DNA of 64,000 nucleotides from Onchidella celtica (GCA_963931925.1 OZ007567.1:80299186-80363185), one strand, 5' to 3'. Shown: positions 20,794 to 33,636, numbered from the stretch's first letter. Made by a program: numbers and translations. The notes: a model not told the origin generated them from the sequence alone.

Positions 20794-21098
20794 TATAGGC
20801 CCTTTTCATTTACCGCCCTCCATATTACGTGACTTGCAAACAAAATGGCGGCGTGCCCCACTTGTAGGGCGGAAGCGGTGGACAACGGTCCAACGATGCC
20901 ATCCTCTTGTTGGGCACCCCAATTGTACAAACCCGTTACGTGCTGGTTCTGGCATAAAAATGCATCTTTGCTTAGACTGTGCACATATTCAGATGACATC
21001 ACTAAGGCAAGTGGAGGTTTTTGCCTTACACGGTGCTTTTCAAAGCCGTGCGGCTCCCCGCAAACAACCGTGACGCGGAAGTGAAAAGGGTCTCTATA
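20794..21098. mobile_element. MITE-like element with CCCTTTTCA inverted ends
   Basis: The left end is TATAGGCCCTTTTCATTTACC; the right end on the other strand is TATAGAGACCCTTTTCACTTCC. A TATA tetranucleotide flanks both sides and may be the target duplication. The interior is relatively GC-rich and open on both strands (for example MAACPTCRAEAVDNG on plus), but no family could be assigned. Confidence 0.5.
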
Positions 21099-21416
21099 AG
21101 AAGGATTCCCGTCACCATTGCTTTTTTTTTTTAAATGCACTGATGGCTCGTGACTCGCTGCCTTCGGGCAAGTGAGTTCATCTGGTCTACATACAACATT
21201 AACTTATGCAGGATTTACCGCAATCCACCCCTTCTTTGTCATCTACAATTACTTTTAATGTTGCTTATTAAAAGTTTGTACAAAAGTAAGTACTAAATGA
21301 ACACTCTCTGGGGATCAACTTAAGACTTTAAACTCATGTAGAAAACCACCTACATAAACAATGCAGGTTATCTTTCTGGCTCTTAGCACTAACATTGTTT
21401 TCTGTCTCTGGAAAAC

Positions 21417-21424
21417 CCTCTCTT

Positions 21425-21495
<71 letters not shown>
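21417..21495. repeat. (CT)n microsatellite
   Basis: Near-pure CT dinucleotide run with one GT interruption. Confidence 0.95.
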
Positions 21496-21830
21496 GTACC
21501 GTTATCTCTTCGAGGTATATAATGCCATGCCTTAAACCATCATCATTCTATTCATGTGCAAGCATATAAGGATTCTTTGAACATTATTGTCTTCAAATAT
21601 AATTCTTCATATTGTAGAAGTTTAAGCTATTGTTATGGGGTAGAATTCATCTAAAGCTTCTGCGTAACGTAACGTCCGGGAAAGGGCTGGGTAGGGGATA
21701 CCAAGGAGGGGTTCCACCATCGAGTGATTGCTGTTAGTTGGGGTGAGGGGTGAGGGCGTGTTCTCACTCACTGCTCATGCTGGTGACTTCGAAGGTTATA
21801 ACAAATCTGAATAGAATCATTGGGAACATG

Positions 21831-24536
21831 TTATCAAGGAAGTAAGGCCTCCAATAATCATGAAGGGCTTTTTAACCGCTGAGCCTTAAATTCTACACAA
21901 TAACATATTACGCATAGAAAGACTCAAAGGTGTACGTGGGCATATTTTAAAAGGTCTTGAAGTTCGCTACATTTTTAATACCTTCATTGATTTTGAGCCA
22001 CAACTGAGTTTAACAGAAGAAAGCGTTCTGGTATTTTGAACCGAAAAAAAAAAAACGCATTTTCGTCGAGCAGAATCAAAAAGTATGACAGGGGAATTTC
22101 GTTCTGCCCTTCAGTTTACACATTGGTGGCCAGAACTCAACTTTAAAAATCACACCCATGTAGGAATCCGATTTCAATACACGACGGACTCCGAAGACAC
22201 GTTGGTCTAGAGGCAATGTGCTCACCTCTCATGCCGAAGGTATCGGGTTGGATTCCCGGTCGGTGGAGGCATATGGAATTTGGGGGGAAAATTCCTGTCC
22301 CTGATCTTATGGTAGGTAGGATCGAGCACCTAGTCTTCTCCGATAAGGATGAAAAACTCAGAAGGCCATGTTGCATGTTTGCGCACGTTAAAGATACCTT
22401 GGCAGTTGGAAATCGAGAAGAGCAAACCTAATAAGGTCGCTACTAGGGTAACATTAAAAAAAAAAACCACATCAACAAACAAAATCATGAACAAGAAAAA
22501 TAAAAACAAGGAAAGGGAGGCGTAAACGCCAAGAGCAGCGAATCTCCTAAAATAAAGCCCTAAAACAGGGCTGACTTACTTTTTCGTGAAATTCCAATTT
22601 TAAGTCCTTCAAATGGCATTTCATCTTAATAATGGTGATCATATTGGAATGCCCTGTGCAAAACAATGGATTCCTCAATCATGAACTATGTAGAAGGAAA
22701 ACTGCAAGAGTTGGCGCGAGGAGTCTCAACCACTCAAAATCAAGAGACTGGAGACGATGCACTGACCGAACAAGCTGTCAAGATAACAAATACTGCTACT
22801 GTCCAATGAACTGGTACTAGAAAATTCTGACGCTTTGCACTATATATCTTATACAAGTTTATGGTACCATGCCAAAGAAAATTAATCTACGACATCGGCA
22901 ATTGATCAAAGTCTTTGACATCTTTCACTTGATTTAATGAGGATGTTTTAAAAGAACAGAGATGGTGGCACGCTGTTGGCTTTGAATACATCGACACAAA
23001 ATAACTTGTTCTCGTGCTCAGCTCTGTTACCCAAGTAGGCGGAATGGTAACTGAATGGAAAACGTTTGCCGAATGGAAACAATTACAATGTTCTTCCACA
23101 ATACGTGGCACACTTTGTCTCGTGGGCAGCTTTGAACCACTATTGTTGTGAAAGTAGGGGTGCTTTGTTCTCAGACGCCGTAGTGGAACTCTTTTTGGAA
23201 ATTAATTTGACTCCTGCTAGATGCCATTCTGTTCTCTCTCGCTTCAAAAGAACATTCACGTACATAGGCTGTCAGTAAGGTGGGCGAATTTACAATGTGC
23301 CTATTATTAGGATTCCGGATCTAGAGATCTCAGGGTTTTTTTAAGTTTAATCTGGGTTTTACATCATGACAGCTCCATAACAATTAGACGTCGTATCATT
23401 CGAACGTGACAGGTACAAAGTAACCTACCAAAGTTGACTGCCCATAATATATGAAAATGAAATAGTAAACCATGTGCACATTTCCCCGTACAATGGAATT
23501 GTTTCAAAAGAGGCTAAAAAATTTTATTGGTAACCCCAAAAAAAGTAAAATTGTTAAATTCGATGTTCAAATTTTATTGTCTGGCTCAATTTAAATTTAA
23601 AAATTTTTAAATAAAGTAATATCCCCTTGGATTTACTAAGAGCAAAAGGCCAGGAAACATCCTTCAAAAAGCATCTGTTAAAAAAATACAAACAAACGCA
23701 GGGGTCCAAGAAGTCGGCCCACAAAAACACAAAAAGTGTAAAGTAGCCCACTGCGGGAAGGGAGGTGATCACAGAGTATTGCGTAAGTGGGCAGAAATAT
23801 GTTCATTTTTGAGGAACGTTTAAGAGAGAAAAAAAAATGAACATCTCAACATAAGGCAAAGACAATGCACCCCCTCCCTTTCTTTGTAGTCATATTCATG
23901 AAAAGAAAGAAATAAATAAACGAAGGTATATCAAACACGAGACACAGAATACTGAGATGGACCATTCCTTCTTTCACTAATGTCCACAAATTCAGCGCGG
24001 ATAAACATGGCGAGTAGTACCCCCAGAGCTTTATGGTACTAGGCTTTTTCGTTCAATTATGAAGGGGCGTGGTGTGAATTGTTGCATTGTTCACATGGAT
24101 GATACGCCCGCAAGTCAACGGACGGAATTTGGCGAATTGAACCGTCTCATTATCCTGTGTCTCGGTTTAAAGGAAGATTATGGAGAACTAAGTTGATTTC
24201 AGATATCACACAAATTCTACCGGAAGAAGGTATCAAGACGTGAAAAAGGTTTCTAACTTTTCTCACACAAAACGGCAGTTTTTCTTTCATGTGAATGGTT
24301 TGTTGTTTTTTTTAAGTTGGAACGTCGGAACTCTTTCTTCTGTTCAACTCAGTTGTAGCTCAAAATCAACAAAAGTATTAAAAATATAGCGAACTTCAAG
24401 ACTTTTAAAAATATTTCATTATGCCCGCGTACGCCTTCACGTCTTTCTATGCATAGTGTGATTATTTTGTAGAATTGGAGACTCGGCGGTTAAAAAGCCT
24501 TTCATTATTACATTGGAGGCCTTACTTCCTTTATAA
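21831..24536. mobile_element. 2.7-kb element with about 200-bp terminal inverted repeats
   Basis: The left arm at 21831-22032 and the right arm at about 24305-24536 are inverted copies. Shared words are AAGGAAGTAAGGCCTCCAAT, GGCTTTTTAACCGC, ATGCATAGAAAGAC-like, TCTTGAAGTTCGCTA, TTTTTAATAC and TTGATTTTGAGC. Both outer ends start with TTAT. No transposase is visible inside. The interior holds a SINE at 22196-22467. The arms have diverged by many substitutions, so the insertion is old. The superfamily cannot be assigned. Confidence 0.65.
22196..22467 (+). mobile_element. tRNA-derived SINE, family 1, copy A
   Basis: The tRNA-like head has an A box in TTGGTCTAGAGGCAATGTGC and a B box in GGGTTGGATTCCCGG. 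The body contains TTCCTGTCCCTGATCTTATG, GTAGGTAGGATCGAGCACC and TTGGCAGTTGGAAATCGAGA. It ends in an A-rich tail at 22455-22466. A second copy of the same head and body lies at 60967-61118 on the other strand, which confirms a dispersed family. Confidence 0.85.
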
Positions 24537-25594
24537 TATGATAAACCTATTACAAGTCGTAAGTCCGACCGCAGGATCTATGAAAAAGTTAAAATTGTAT
24601 GGGGAAACTGAAGAGAATCGTTTTATGGCAAGATTGGAATTATTTTGTTATGATATATATAAACCACAGATTAAGTTGTAGTTTTATTTATTTTTTTCCC
24701 TTAGCGAAGGCTGTTGCCGAAATATCGGCCATTTTCTGCCTTCTCTTTTAGTTTGCGCTTCATTGTATCGTTTTTGGGTATTATTTCTTAAGCGAGGCTT
24801 TGCTACATACAACTTTTTCTTTTTGCCAATTTTTTACTTTTTTTTTATAATAACAAAATAACGTCATTACAGTCAAATACTAAAAAAGAATTATTTCAAG
24901 GAATCCCACATTGTACCGTTGGTATGGTTAACAAATTTGACCGTTTCATGACAAAGAGGCTATTAGACATCAACAGCTGTACAACTAAAAGGCGAAAGCT
25001 TAGCTTTTCTGTATAACGAAGGGGCAAACCGCCAAAATCACTGTTACGAGAAATTCAGTTTTAAAAATTTTGTGTTACTCTCACCATTGATTTCTCGCCT
25101 TTTCGTCATACTACATAACACAAAAACTAAATGAGATTTAATAAAGTTGCTTATGTTGGGTAAAGACCCAGCAATATACTTTTGATAACCACAAAGAGTA
25201 AAAATATCTCAAATTTTACCAATACGCACCTCCGTCATTCAGATAAGCCTTCGCCCTTTCGTTGTATAGCTATTATCAATTCGCCTCTTCGTCATGAAAC
25301 CGACGATTTTAATATCCAGAGATGTGAATTCAGCAATAGGCAGACAGAAAGTTCAGTTAAATTGGAAATTACTTGACAATAACAGTTATGACAGTAACTC
25401 ATAGTTCAATGTTGCCTTTCTCTGTTGCCTATACATTACTGGGACAGGACCATATCGTTAGTTTTCTCGTTTCATTTACTATTTATTTTACTTAACACAA
25501 TAAATAAAATGTCTATCATGCGGTGGAATTCAGTAACACTGATAACACATGAAGTAGCAAAACAATTATTAAATCGATAGCCTCGTCTAATTTA

Positions 25595-25805
25595 TCTAAT
25601 CTAATAAATCTAATCTAGTCTAATCTAATCTCAAATTAATCTTATCTAATCAACTTCCACAATCTAGGCTTATCGAAACCGATCTAATCCAATCCAATCT
25701 AATCTAATCTAATCTAATCCAATCTAAATTAAAAAGTAAACCAAATTAAACCAACCAAACTAAACTAAACTAACTAGAACTAATTTAATCTAATCTAATC
25801 TAACA
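25595..25805. repeat. (TAATC)n-type pentanucleotide repeat
   Basis: Degenerate arrays of TAATC/CAATC/TAAAC pentamers, interrupted near 25640-25680. Confidence 0.85.
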
Positions 25806-25935
25806 GTTCACTTGTATCGGTATTGGTAAGTTCTTTAAATGTACGTGGCTCTTGTTCGTTTTCATCCCCGCCACTGGTAACAGTATCTTAGTATGGCCAG
25901 TGCTCGGCAATGTATAATTTAATACGAATATTCCA

Positions 25936-26645
25936 TGAGAGTGCAGGAAAAAAACGTGTTGAGAGTACGAAGCTTCTCTGGGAGTGCAGAAAAAAAGGTT
26001 TACAATGCGAAGATTTCCTGAGTGCAGAAAAAAAAATGTGTTGAGAGTACGAAGCTTCTCTGGGAGTGCAGAAAAAAAGGCTTACAGTGCGAAGATTTCC
26101 TGAGAGTGCAGAAAAAAAAAACGTGTTGAGAGTACGAAGCTTCTCTGGGAGTGCAGAAAAAAATGTTTACAATGCGAAGATTTCCTGAGAGTGCAGAAAA
26201 AAAAAACGTTTAGAATTCGAGGATTCTCTCAGAGCAGTAAAAAAAAAATATATTTAAAGTACGGAGATTCCCCGAGAGTGCAGAAGAAAAAAAAGCATTT
26301 ACAGTTACACTAAGATTCTCTCGGTGTGCAGAAAAAAACTGTTTAGAATACGGAGATTCCCCGAGAGTGCAGAAAATACAAAGATTACGTCTTAGAACAT
26401 GAAGATTCCTTGAAAGTGCAGAGAAAAAACTTTAGAACACGAAGATTCTCTGAGAGTGCAAAGAAAAAACTATTTAGAATGTGAAGATTCCCCGAGAGTG
26501 CAGAAAAAAAAAAAATTTACTCTAAAGATTCCCTGAGAGTGCAGAAAAAAATACGACTTAGAACAAGAAGTTTCCCTCAAATTTTTTTTTTTTTCAAAAC
26601 CCGCTATGTAGAATATGAAGATTCCCTGACAGTGCTAAAGAAAAA
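25936..26645. repeat. Minisatellite, about 40-bp units with GAGAGTGCAGAAAAAA
   Basis: About 18 units alternate A-rich stretches (8-10 A) with GAAGATTCCCTGAGAGTGCAG. Early units form a higher-order dimer of about 85 bases, in which CGAAGCTTCTCTGGGAGTGC alternates with CGAAGATTTCCTGAGAGTGC. Units become less regular toward 26640. Confidence 0.9.
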
Positions 26646-27059
26646 ATATTTACAAAGGGCTTAGCTGCACCAGAACTGCTACATACGTCCTTGATTACAC
26701 CAATCGCAGTTTCTTCGTTCAGACGACGCTGGTGACAGTACAGTATATTTATTCCTTGTGCAATCAAAATTTGAAACTGAAATCTTTATTGCTTGTTATC
26801 GTACTTTATATAATCTTGCTCAATCTCGTTGCAGATTTTTTTCCAGTTTCAAAAGTACCCTGATTGCCTCCAATATTCCTTTTAAGAGTTTTTAGAAGCT
26901 TTTAATGGGTGCTCCATAGGGCAGGCAGTGATTCGCATCAAGTGAAATGAATTATAACTAAAAAAAACCTCCAAACCGGCCGGCTACATAACCGGTTTAT
27001 CGAGGCCTGTCTTCGGTCGTGCACTGATTGTCACATCAGGTGAAACCCTGCGTAACCAC

Positions 27060-28197
27060 TGTCACGAGCGGGTGAGCTGGGATCAGTAGTTACGGGAGAA
27101 GGGGGTAGAGTAAAGTTAACCCACGGCCCACGGGTAATGAAAAGCGTGCATGTTGTGATTGGGGGGGTCTGCATGAGGCGAGAGCGCTGTACTACTATCA
27201 CTGCAAGTTAGAAGGTCCCAGGGGACGGACGTGAGTGAGAACAGTCGGGAGATTGTGACAGTGTTTCCAGTGATGACTGGTAGGTGGAACGATGATTGAT
27301 AATTATGATTGATGTATTATATTCGTCTACGACCATGATGTAAATAAGTATATGTGAGGAATGTGGAAGTCCTCGATACTGTATATAGCAATGTGCGCCA
27401 TGAGCGATAGATGGAAGTTAGCTTCATGGATTTGTAGCGAGAGTGAGTAGGGTGTAATACGGTGGAGGTGTTACCGTAAGATGTTTGGTGAGTGAAATGT
27501 GAACTATTGTGTGTACGCTTCATGAGTTGTAATGAGGGGTGAAGTGATTAGAAATGGTATGGTATTATACCAATGTAATGTTATTTTTGTAGGTGCCGGG
27601 GTCGGGCCGAAGCGCCGCCTACGGTGAGCACAGGGGATAGGCCAGCATAGGGCCGAAGGCCACACATAGGCCAGGAGTGAAGCTGTCGGTGTAGGACAGT
27701 CGCAGCACATGAGTCGTGGCAGCCTGGCCACAGACAGGGATGTATATATGATCGTGAATGTGCTATTAAGATGTACTACTGTGACATGGATGTATTACTG
27801 TGCGAATGAGATATTCATGTGAATTGAAGTATTAACGTGCTATGGCCACGTGAAATGTATAGGAGGCTAAGGTGTATTGCCATAGGGAGGCGCTATTGAG
27901 AGACTGTGGTGTGAAAGAATACTAGTGTGTCATTAAGACCCTGAGTGGAGGGCTGAGGCCGAAGTGTCTTCAGAAGTAATTACCGGGTTGTGGACCCGAG
28001 GAAGTGTGCTTGCGGGAGAAGGCCGTGGACGGCAGTTTAATTAAGTAATATAATGTATGTCATTGCAATTCTATCTTTATATTTATGTTTAATAAATGTG
28101 TGAGTCTGATGGGTTGTTTTGTTAAGTGTTATACTTGTTCGTTCGTGGTTGTTGTCTTGTTATAATTATTACATCTCCCAGTCTGGGATTTGTGACA
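27060..28197 (+). mobile_element. Solo LTR of the Gmr1-like retrotransposon family
   Basis: It begins TGTCACGAGCGG and ends GGGATTTGTGACA, flanked by an exact 5-bp duplication ACCAC (27055-27059 and 28198-28202). It is homologous along its length to the LTRs at 50622 and 57819 but in the opposite orientation and with many substitutions and indels (1138 against 1187 bases). A minor subfamily is likely. AATAAA at about 28090 sits at the same place as in the other LTRs. The internal region was lost by recombination between LTRs. Confidence 0.92.
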
Positions 28198-29669
28198 ACC
28201 ACAGCATAAGAAACAAAGTGCAGTGGGGAAATATCTTTTGTTGCTGCTGTTGCCGAGCCAGGGGGCCATTTAAAAATTGAAATATCAACAACAAAAAAGA
28301 ATATTAATTGCTTTGGAATGTGGCCACTCAAAATGTGAAAATAAAAATCAAACCATAAACTAAATTGAGTACGATAATAAATCATGACATATTTGCCTTG
28401 TGGTTGTAATCTTCCATTATAAATCCCGAAGAGCTGTTTTAAGATGTTGAGTATGCTCGAGAGATTGCTTTTAATAAAAATCGTCGTTCATAATTCATAA
28501 CAATGACAGATTAGCATGAAGATCTACATTATTCATTTTAAGAACATTGCCCTTGTTTTTATAACTGAAAATTTTTATATGTTGGTGACGAAAGCAATAA
28601 TTTGGATAGATACGCGACATTTTTACTATTGCCTATATAACAAAGTAACACAATGCAAAAAGATAACTGTAAATAATTTCGGCTTTTCAAATAAACACGT
28701 TATTCACGGGCTATTAGAACTGCCTGTGGGACAATAGACAAAAATAAACAGTTTGTAGCAAAACCTCCCGTATAAAATAATACAGAAAAATACATCAAAA
28801 AAAAGGAAAAATCGTTTCTGTATCATTTCTTAAATGAAGGTTTGCTACAGACAACTTTTTCTTTTGCCACATTTTGACTTTGCCTCAAGCCTTGCCACGA
28901 ACCCTCAGATTTTCTGTGGTTTTTATAATACTTTGTGACAATGGGTTTATGTATTGCCATTTTGGGCTGAGAGCTTCTCTCACCAAAATGATGTGCCTTC
29001 CTTCCATAGCAGATCTGTCCATACAATATACCCTTCACATGCTATCACCAAGAGAAAATAGCGAACTAATCACTTTAATTTCCCACGAGTCTTTAAGTTT
29101 TAAACAGAAGTCTTCCCGAATGTCCTATTAACCCTATTGTTCTGATCTATTATGCATACCTTATCTTCTAAGACATTTGATTTAGATTTGCAAAAATTAT
29201 TGTTCTCTTCTTGCAGTTGTTATAGTTGTTGTCATCATCCTTGTTGGGGAGAAGAACTTTGAGAGATTAAAGTTCAGCTAACAGATTTACAAAATGAGCA
29301 ACTGGGTTCAAATCACTATTAATATGATTCGGCAAACCATATGGGGAAGAAAGTGAACAAAATATCACTGACGAAATGTTTTGGGAGTTTTCATATCTTA
29401 GTTTACTTTGAAAAAGTGCTAAAGGAATACGTACCGAAATACAAGAAAACACATAGAAGTTTTCATGAAATACATCTAACGTCTCCTTCACATAGCGAAA
29501 CATGACATCTTGAATATTATATGATCTGGGAAAAGTATTCATCTGAAGGTGTCTCACTGTGATGTGTTATCTTTTCGTTTCTAAAGTCTTGTCTGTGTCA
29601 GTCACGTCATTGGTGTTCTGTCCTTATCACAGTAAACAAAAAAAAACAGCATAATTAGATTCTTTCTAG
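28198..29669. other. No gene seen
   Basis: AT-rich. The stretch at 28820-28880 (TTGCTACAGACAACTTTTTC) repeats one at 24785-24840, so a dispersed repeat is present, but its limits are unclear. Confidence 0.4.
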
Positions 29670-29952
29670 TATCTTTGGCTCTACGACAATCACCCGTCAT
29701 TGGCCGTACTTTCCAGAATCAGAGAAAAGCGCACTGCTTGAAGACCAAGATGAAAATCGCCTAGAACTGGATGTGGACTTGTCTCTTACCAATAACAGTT
29801 TTATATCCCGGTGGCAGACGCTACTGGGCGATTACATTCACAACAAACTGCACTCAGTGATCACAAAGATCTTGTGGCGCCATGCCTTAAACCGTCACGG
29901 ACATGTTCCGGGTCACCATCGGCTAGGACACTTTCAGCTTCTTTTCTATTAA
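29670..29952 (+). other. Open, protein-like stretch of 93 codons, possible exon
   Basis: An acceptor-like TTCTTTCTAG at 29660-29669 is followed by an open frame to a TAA at 29950-29952. It includes FPESEKSALLEDQDENRLEL, then SLTNNSFISRWQTLLGDYI and ILWRHALNRHGHVPGHHRLG. Composition looks coding (acidic start, mixed helices, His-rich end). I do not recognise it and found no partner exons. It could be a terminal exon, a retroposed fragment or chance. Confidence 0.25.
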
Positions 29953-30292
29953 AGTAACAAACAAAAAAATCAAGGTTAATTTAAGCAGGATTAAAATCTT
30001 CTTGGTCCATATTTGAATTGGTTGGTTCTAAATGATGACGTCACAGACCCTGTGGTCCGTGAAATTTTGAGTGTTATTACCTCCTTTGTGGAAAGTTCTC
30101 AAGGCCATACATGTTTCGTTCTCACGAGAGTGTCAGTTCTTGACATGCTCAACCCGAGTGCCAAAAGAAAAACACAAAACAAAAAACTTTGCAGGTGCTC
30201 AGATGTCGTGCACGCAAGTACGTGTCGCTGCGCCTTTTAAAGAACCCTGCCAAGATCTGCTGATCTCGAGTCTCTCAATATGTAATAGGGTA

Positions 30293-30505
30293 CAGGTCCA
30301 CAAGCATTTTTCTCGACCAATTTTACTTTTTTTTTTTTTTTAAATTTTCCTTTCAGATTTAATTATGTAAATATGCACAGAGCGCTTAGAAACCCCACAG
30401 GTCCACAAGCACTTTTCTCGACCAATTTTACTTTTTTTTTTTTTTTTTAATTTTCCTTTCAGATTTAATTATGTAAATATGCACAGAGCGCTTAGAAACC
30501 CCACA
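30293..30505. repeat. Tandem duplication of about 105 bp
   Basis: Two adjacent copies (30293-30397 and 30398-30505) of CAGGTCCACAAGCA, then TTTCTCGACCAATTTTAC, a T-run, and GCACAGAGCGCTTAGAAACC. They differ by one base and by T-run length, so the duplication is recent. Confidence 0.9.
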
Positions 30506-31780
30506 AGAAACGGAAACGTCAGAATATAAAAACAATCTTTGCCGTCCATTTTCACCACCCACAATGTCTCATTCAGACAGCACCTAGTTTTCTCAAATGA
30601 CCTGGGTCGTGCATAATAGGCTGCGGGTTTCTTTCTTCAGAAAAGGCTGAGAATGTTTTTACTTTCTGTTTACATGCTAATGTAAGCCCAGCAAACTGCA
30701 TGTGTGACACTGACGTAGATTGAATTTTCTCTTTTGTGGAAAGATTGTGATTCGAGTTTCACGTCCTGGGTTGAAAAGTGCACTTATCTCTTCTATAATT
30801 CACCCCATGATCATAATATAATCACCCGAGAAATATAAGGAAGGCAAGTGTTCACAAAAGTCAAACCAGCAAAGGAGCATAGTAACATGGAAAATCATAA
30901 CTTTTACTGTCAAGATGATTATTAATTCTTTGATCTCTCCACTAACGTCTATACCAAACAAAAATAAAGTAATGCTTCATCGCGACCTTTAAATGCAGTG
31001 CAGAGCTGAACAGAGTTCTGCATGAAACATTCACAGAAACTATTTCAACTTTATGATTAGTTCTGCCTTCCACCGTCATTGTTCGGTCAAAACAACCATA
31101 AAATTGAAAGGGTTTTGTAAATCACGGAGCATTCTGTACACTTTCATCATTGCATTATCGCTGGCCTGTACGGTCGCCGACAAAATCCGTACCGTACGAA
31201 AAATCGCCATAAAATTGGCATCATTGCATCTATTCTCACCAAATCTTGCATGATCTCCTAAATCAAGTTGTCTTAAACTGAATTTTCTTTTTCCACCCCC
31301 CCCCCCCCCATTCCTGTTAAAAAAAATTGACATCACGGGTGAATGGTGTGGCTATTTTGAGATTCACAGTAATCTGGATAAACATAATCTAGACACGCCA
31401 CTATACTGAAAATGTTTAAATGCAACAAAGCACGACACCCGATAATGACACTGTCACGTCCAGAGTGTGCTGTTCACAAACTAATGACAGAATGAAGCAA
31501 AACGTGAACAATTAATTACAAGGCATGTAGACCTATACCCGAGCGCCAACATCTTAAACCGATGAGCGCAAGAAGGCTTCCCATTCCGACTTTTCCTCCG
31601 GCGTTACTCAAGATGTCGAAACCGTGTGAACATGAAATAAAGCAGATTGCTCTTATAGGTGAATACTGTTATCTTTGAGACAGATTGACCAAGTAGGACT
31701 CTTCCTCAACTGGATTGATCGACCCCCCTGCATCGTCATGGACAATGCCCCAGGCCCATACTACTCTGTCCTACTCTATG

Positions 31781-32149
31781 CAGGGCCGGATTTAGAGGAA
31801 GGGCCCTAGGCTATTCTAGCCGTGAGACCCCTCCCAATCCCCCAACTTTACACCTAGAGGAAGATGGAAGTGTTTTAAATCATGTGAATGATGTCAATGA
31901 TGATAAGTGTTTAAAATTCCGCACTTCGCAATTCCTTCTCGAAAGGGCATAAGCTAGGAAGACTGCAATTTAAGTGCAAAAAATTAAAATTTATTCAGAA
32001 ACTGCAGCGCACTGTAACATCATAATTAATATGTAAGAAAAGGCTATGCGTGTCACAAAATATGCAGATTGGTCTGAGGCAGCACTGCGCCTCTAGATTT
32101 TGAGGCCGTAGGCTTCTGCCTACCTAGCCTGATGGTAAATCCGGCACTG
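31781..32149. mobile_element. hAT-like non-autonomous element, 369 bp, with 8-bp duplication
   Basis: The ends are CAGGGCCGGATTTAGA (left) and CAGTGCCGGATTTAC (right, other strand). An exact 8-base direct repeat ACTCTATG flanks them at 31773-31780 and 32150-32157. 8-bp duplications and CAGNG ends define hAT elements. There is no coding capacity. Confidence 0.9.
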
Positions 32150-32215
32150 ACTCTATGAGAACCATGCGCACACCCATCCATCCGTCTTCTTAACTGCCTG
32201 CCAGCCAGCCTATCT

Positions 32216-33636
32216 ATGATTGGACAGTTTGGACGAAAAGAATGTTTGCCTCCTCACTCTGTTGGACTTATCCGCAGCATTCGATACCATCGACCGTGCT
32301 ATTTTGTTAGAACGACTCGAAACAACAGTAGGTATTTCAGGAACGGCTTTGCGTTGGTTTGGGTCATCTATATGCAACAGGTATCAATGTGTTACCATCG
32401 GGAATGAGTCATCTGATGAGGTTCTTTTAGATTGTGGTGTACCTCAGGGCTCTGTCCTAGGTCCCATTTTGTTTGTCATGTACACTCAGCCTCTTAGCCT
32501 ACTGATACCGTATTTTGACAAGCTTTGATATGAAATATCACCTGTATGCAGACGATAGTCAAATTTATAAAAGTTCTCACGTAAATCATCTTTCAGATCT
32601 AATTTCTAGTACCAACAATTGTATCATCAAAGTAAAAGAATGGATGGACAGCAATAGATTAAAACTTAATGAAGATAAAACTGAAGTTATGTTGTGTACG
32701 AACCCCTATGTTGCTAAGATAAGTGATCTACCAAACATCCAGTTGAACATCAACGGACATATTATACAATCATCTTCGTGTATAAAAAATCTAGGCGTTC
32801 TCTTCGACTCTGACATGTCTTTCACATCCCAAGTAAATAATATTTGCAGAAATGCACGTTTCCAACTAAGAAACATCAGAAGAGTTCGAAATTTCCTCAC
32901 AGAAACTATTACTAAAACTTTAGTTACTTCACTCATTTTATCTCGGATAGATTATTGCAATTCTCTTCTTGCTGGAATAACATCCGATAAACTGTCTAAA
33001 ATTCAATTCATTCAAAACAACGCAGCCAAATTGATTACCAAGAAAAAACAAGCCGACCACGTTACACCTTTGTTGAAAGAACTGCACTGGCTTCCTATAA
33101 CAGAAAGAATTATATACAAAATTGCTGTTTTTTGCTACAAATGTTTGAATAACACCGCACCCAGCTATCCCAAAAATTCTTTACAAGTCCACACACCATC
33201 TCGTTCACTAAGATCATCAAGTGACAAAACAATCTTAAGAATCCCATCTAAAAACTATAAAACTATAGGCCATAGATCCTTCAACTATTTTGGACCTTTT
33301 GTCTGGAACCAGATACCCTTGAACATTCGTGAATCACCGAATCTTGAAAGCTTTAAGAAAAGCGTAAAACATCACCTTTTCCTCCGAAACTGTTAAATTT
33401 TCAAAATTCTATTCTGTACTTTGATGTTATAATTGATTCTTTTACCTAGTGCCATATGACTAAGAGCGTCTGTGTGTGAAACTGAAAGTTTGTATGGTTG
33501 TAGATGCGTGTTTTAGTATGAGATTTGGAAAGTGTATGCATGAATCACTGATGCAATGTACAGCACATTGAGTAATAATTTTATTAGAAATGCGCTATAG
33601 AAATTCTATTTATTATTATTAATTATTATTATTATG
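32216..33636 (+). pseudogene. L2/CR1-like LINE, 5'-truncated, frameshifted RT ORF
   Basis: The first frame (to about 32500) carries LLDLSAAFDTIDRAIL and GVPQGSVLGPILFVMY. The second frame (from about 32515) carries YHLYADDSQIY, the polymerase active site, then NRLKLNEDKTEVMLC, LGVLFDSDMSF and LLKELHWLPITERI. A frame change near 32500-32530 breaks the ORF just before YADD. Endonuclease and 5' parts are absent. The 3' end has GCGCTATAGAAATTC followed by (ATT)n to 33636. Confidence 0.9.

Noticed and set aside
20845-21084. Gene encoding MAACPTCRAEAVDNG...
   Set aside because: It fills the interior of a short element with inverted ends and is also open on the opposite strand. No family match is apparent.
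24060-24190. THAP-like zinc finger start (MKGRGVNCCIVHMDD)
   Set aside because: The Cys and His spacing does not fit a THAP domain and the frame ends quickly.
25936-26645. CRISPR-like array
   Set aside because: Units are contiguous and diverged without unique spacers, in a eukaryotic genome. It is a minisatellite.
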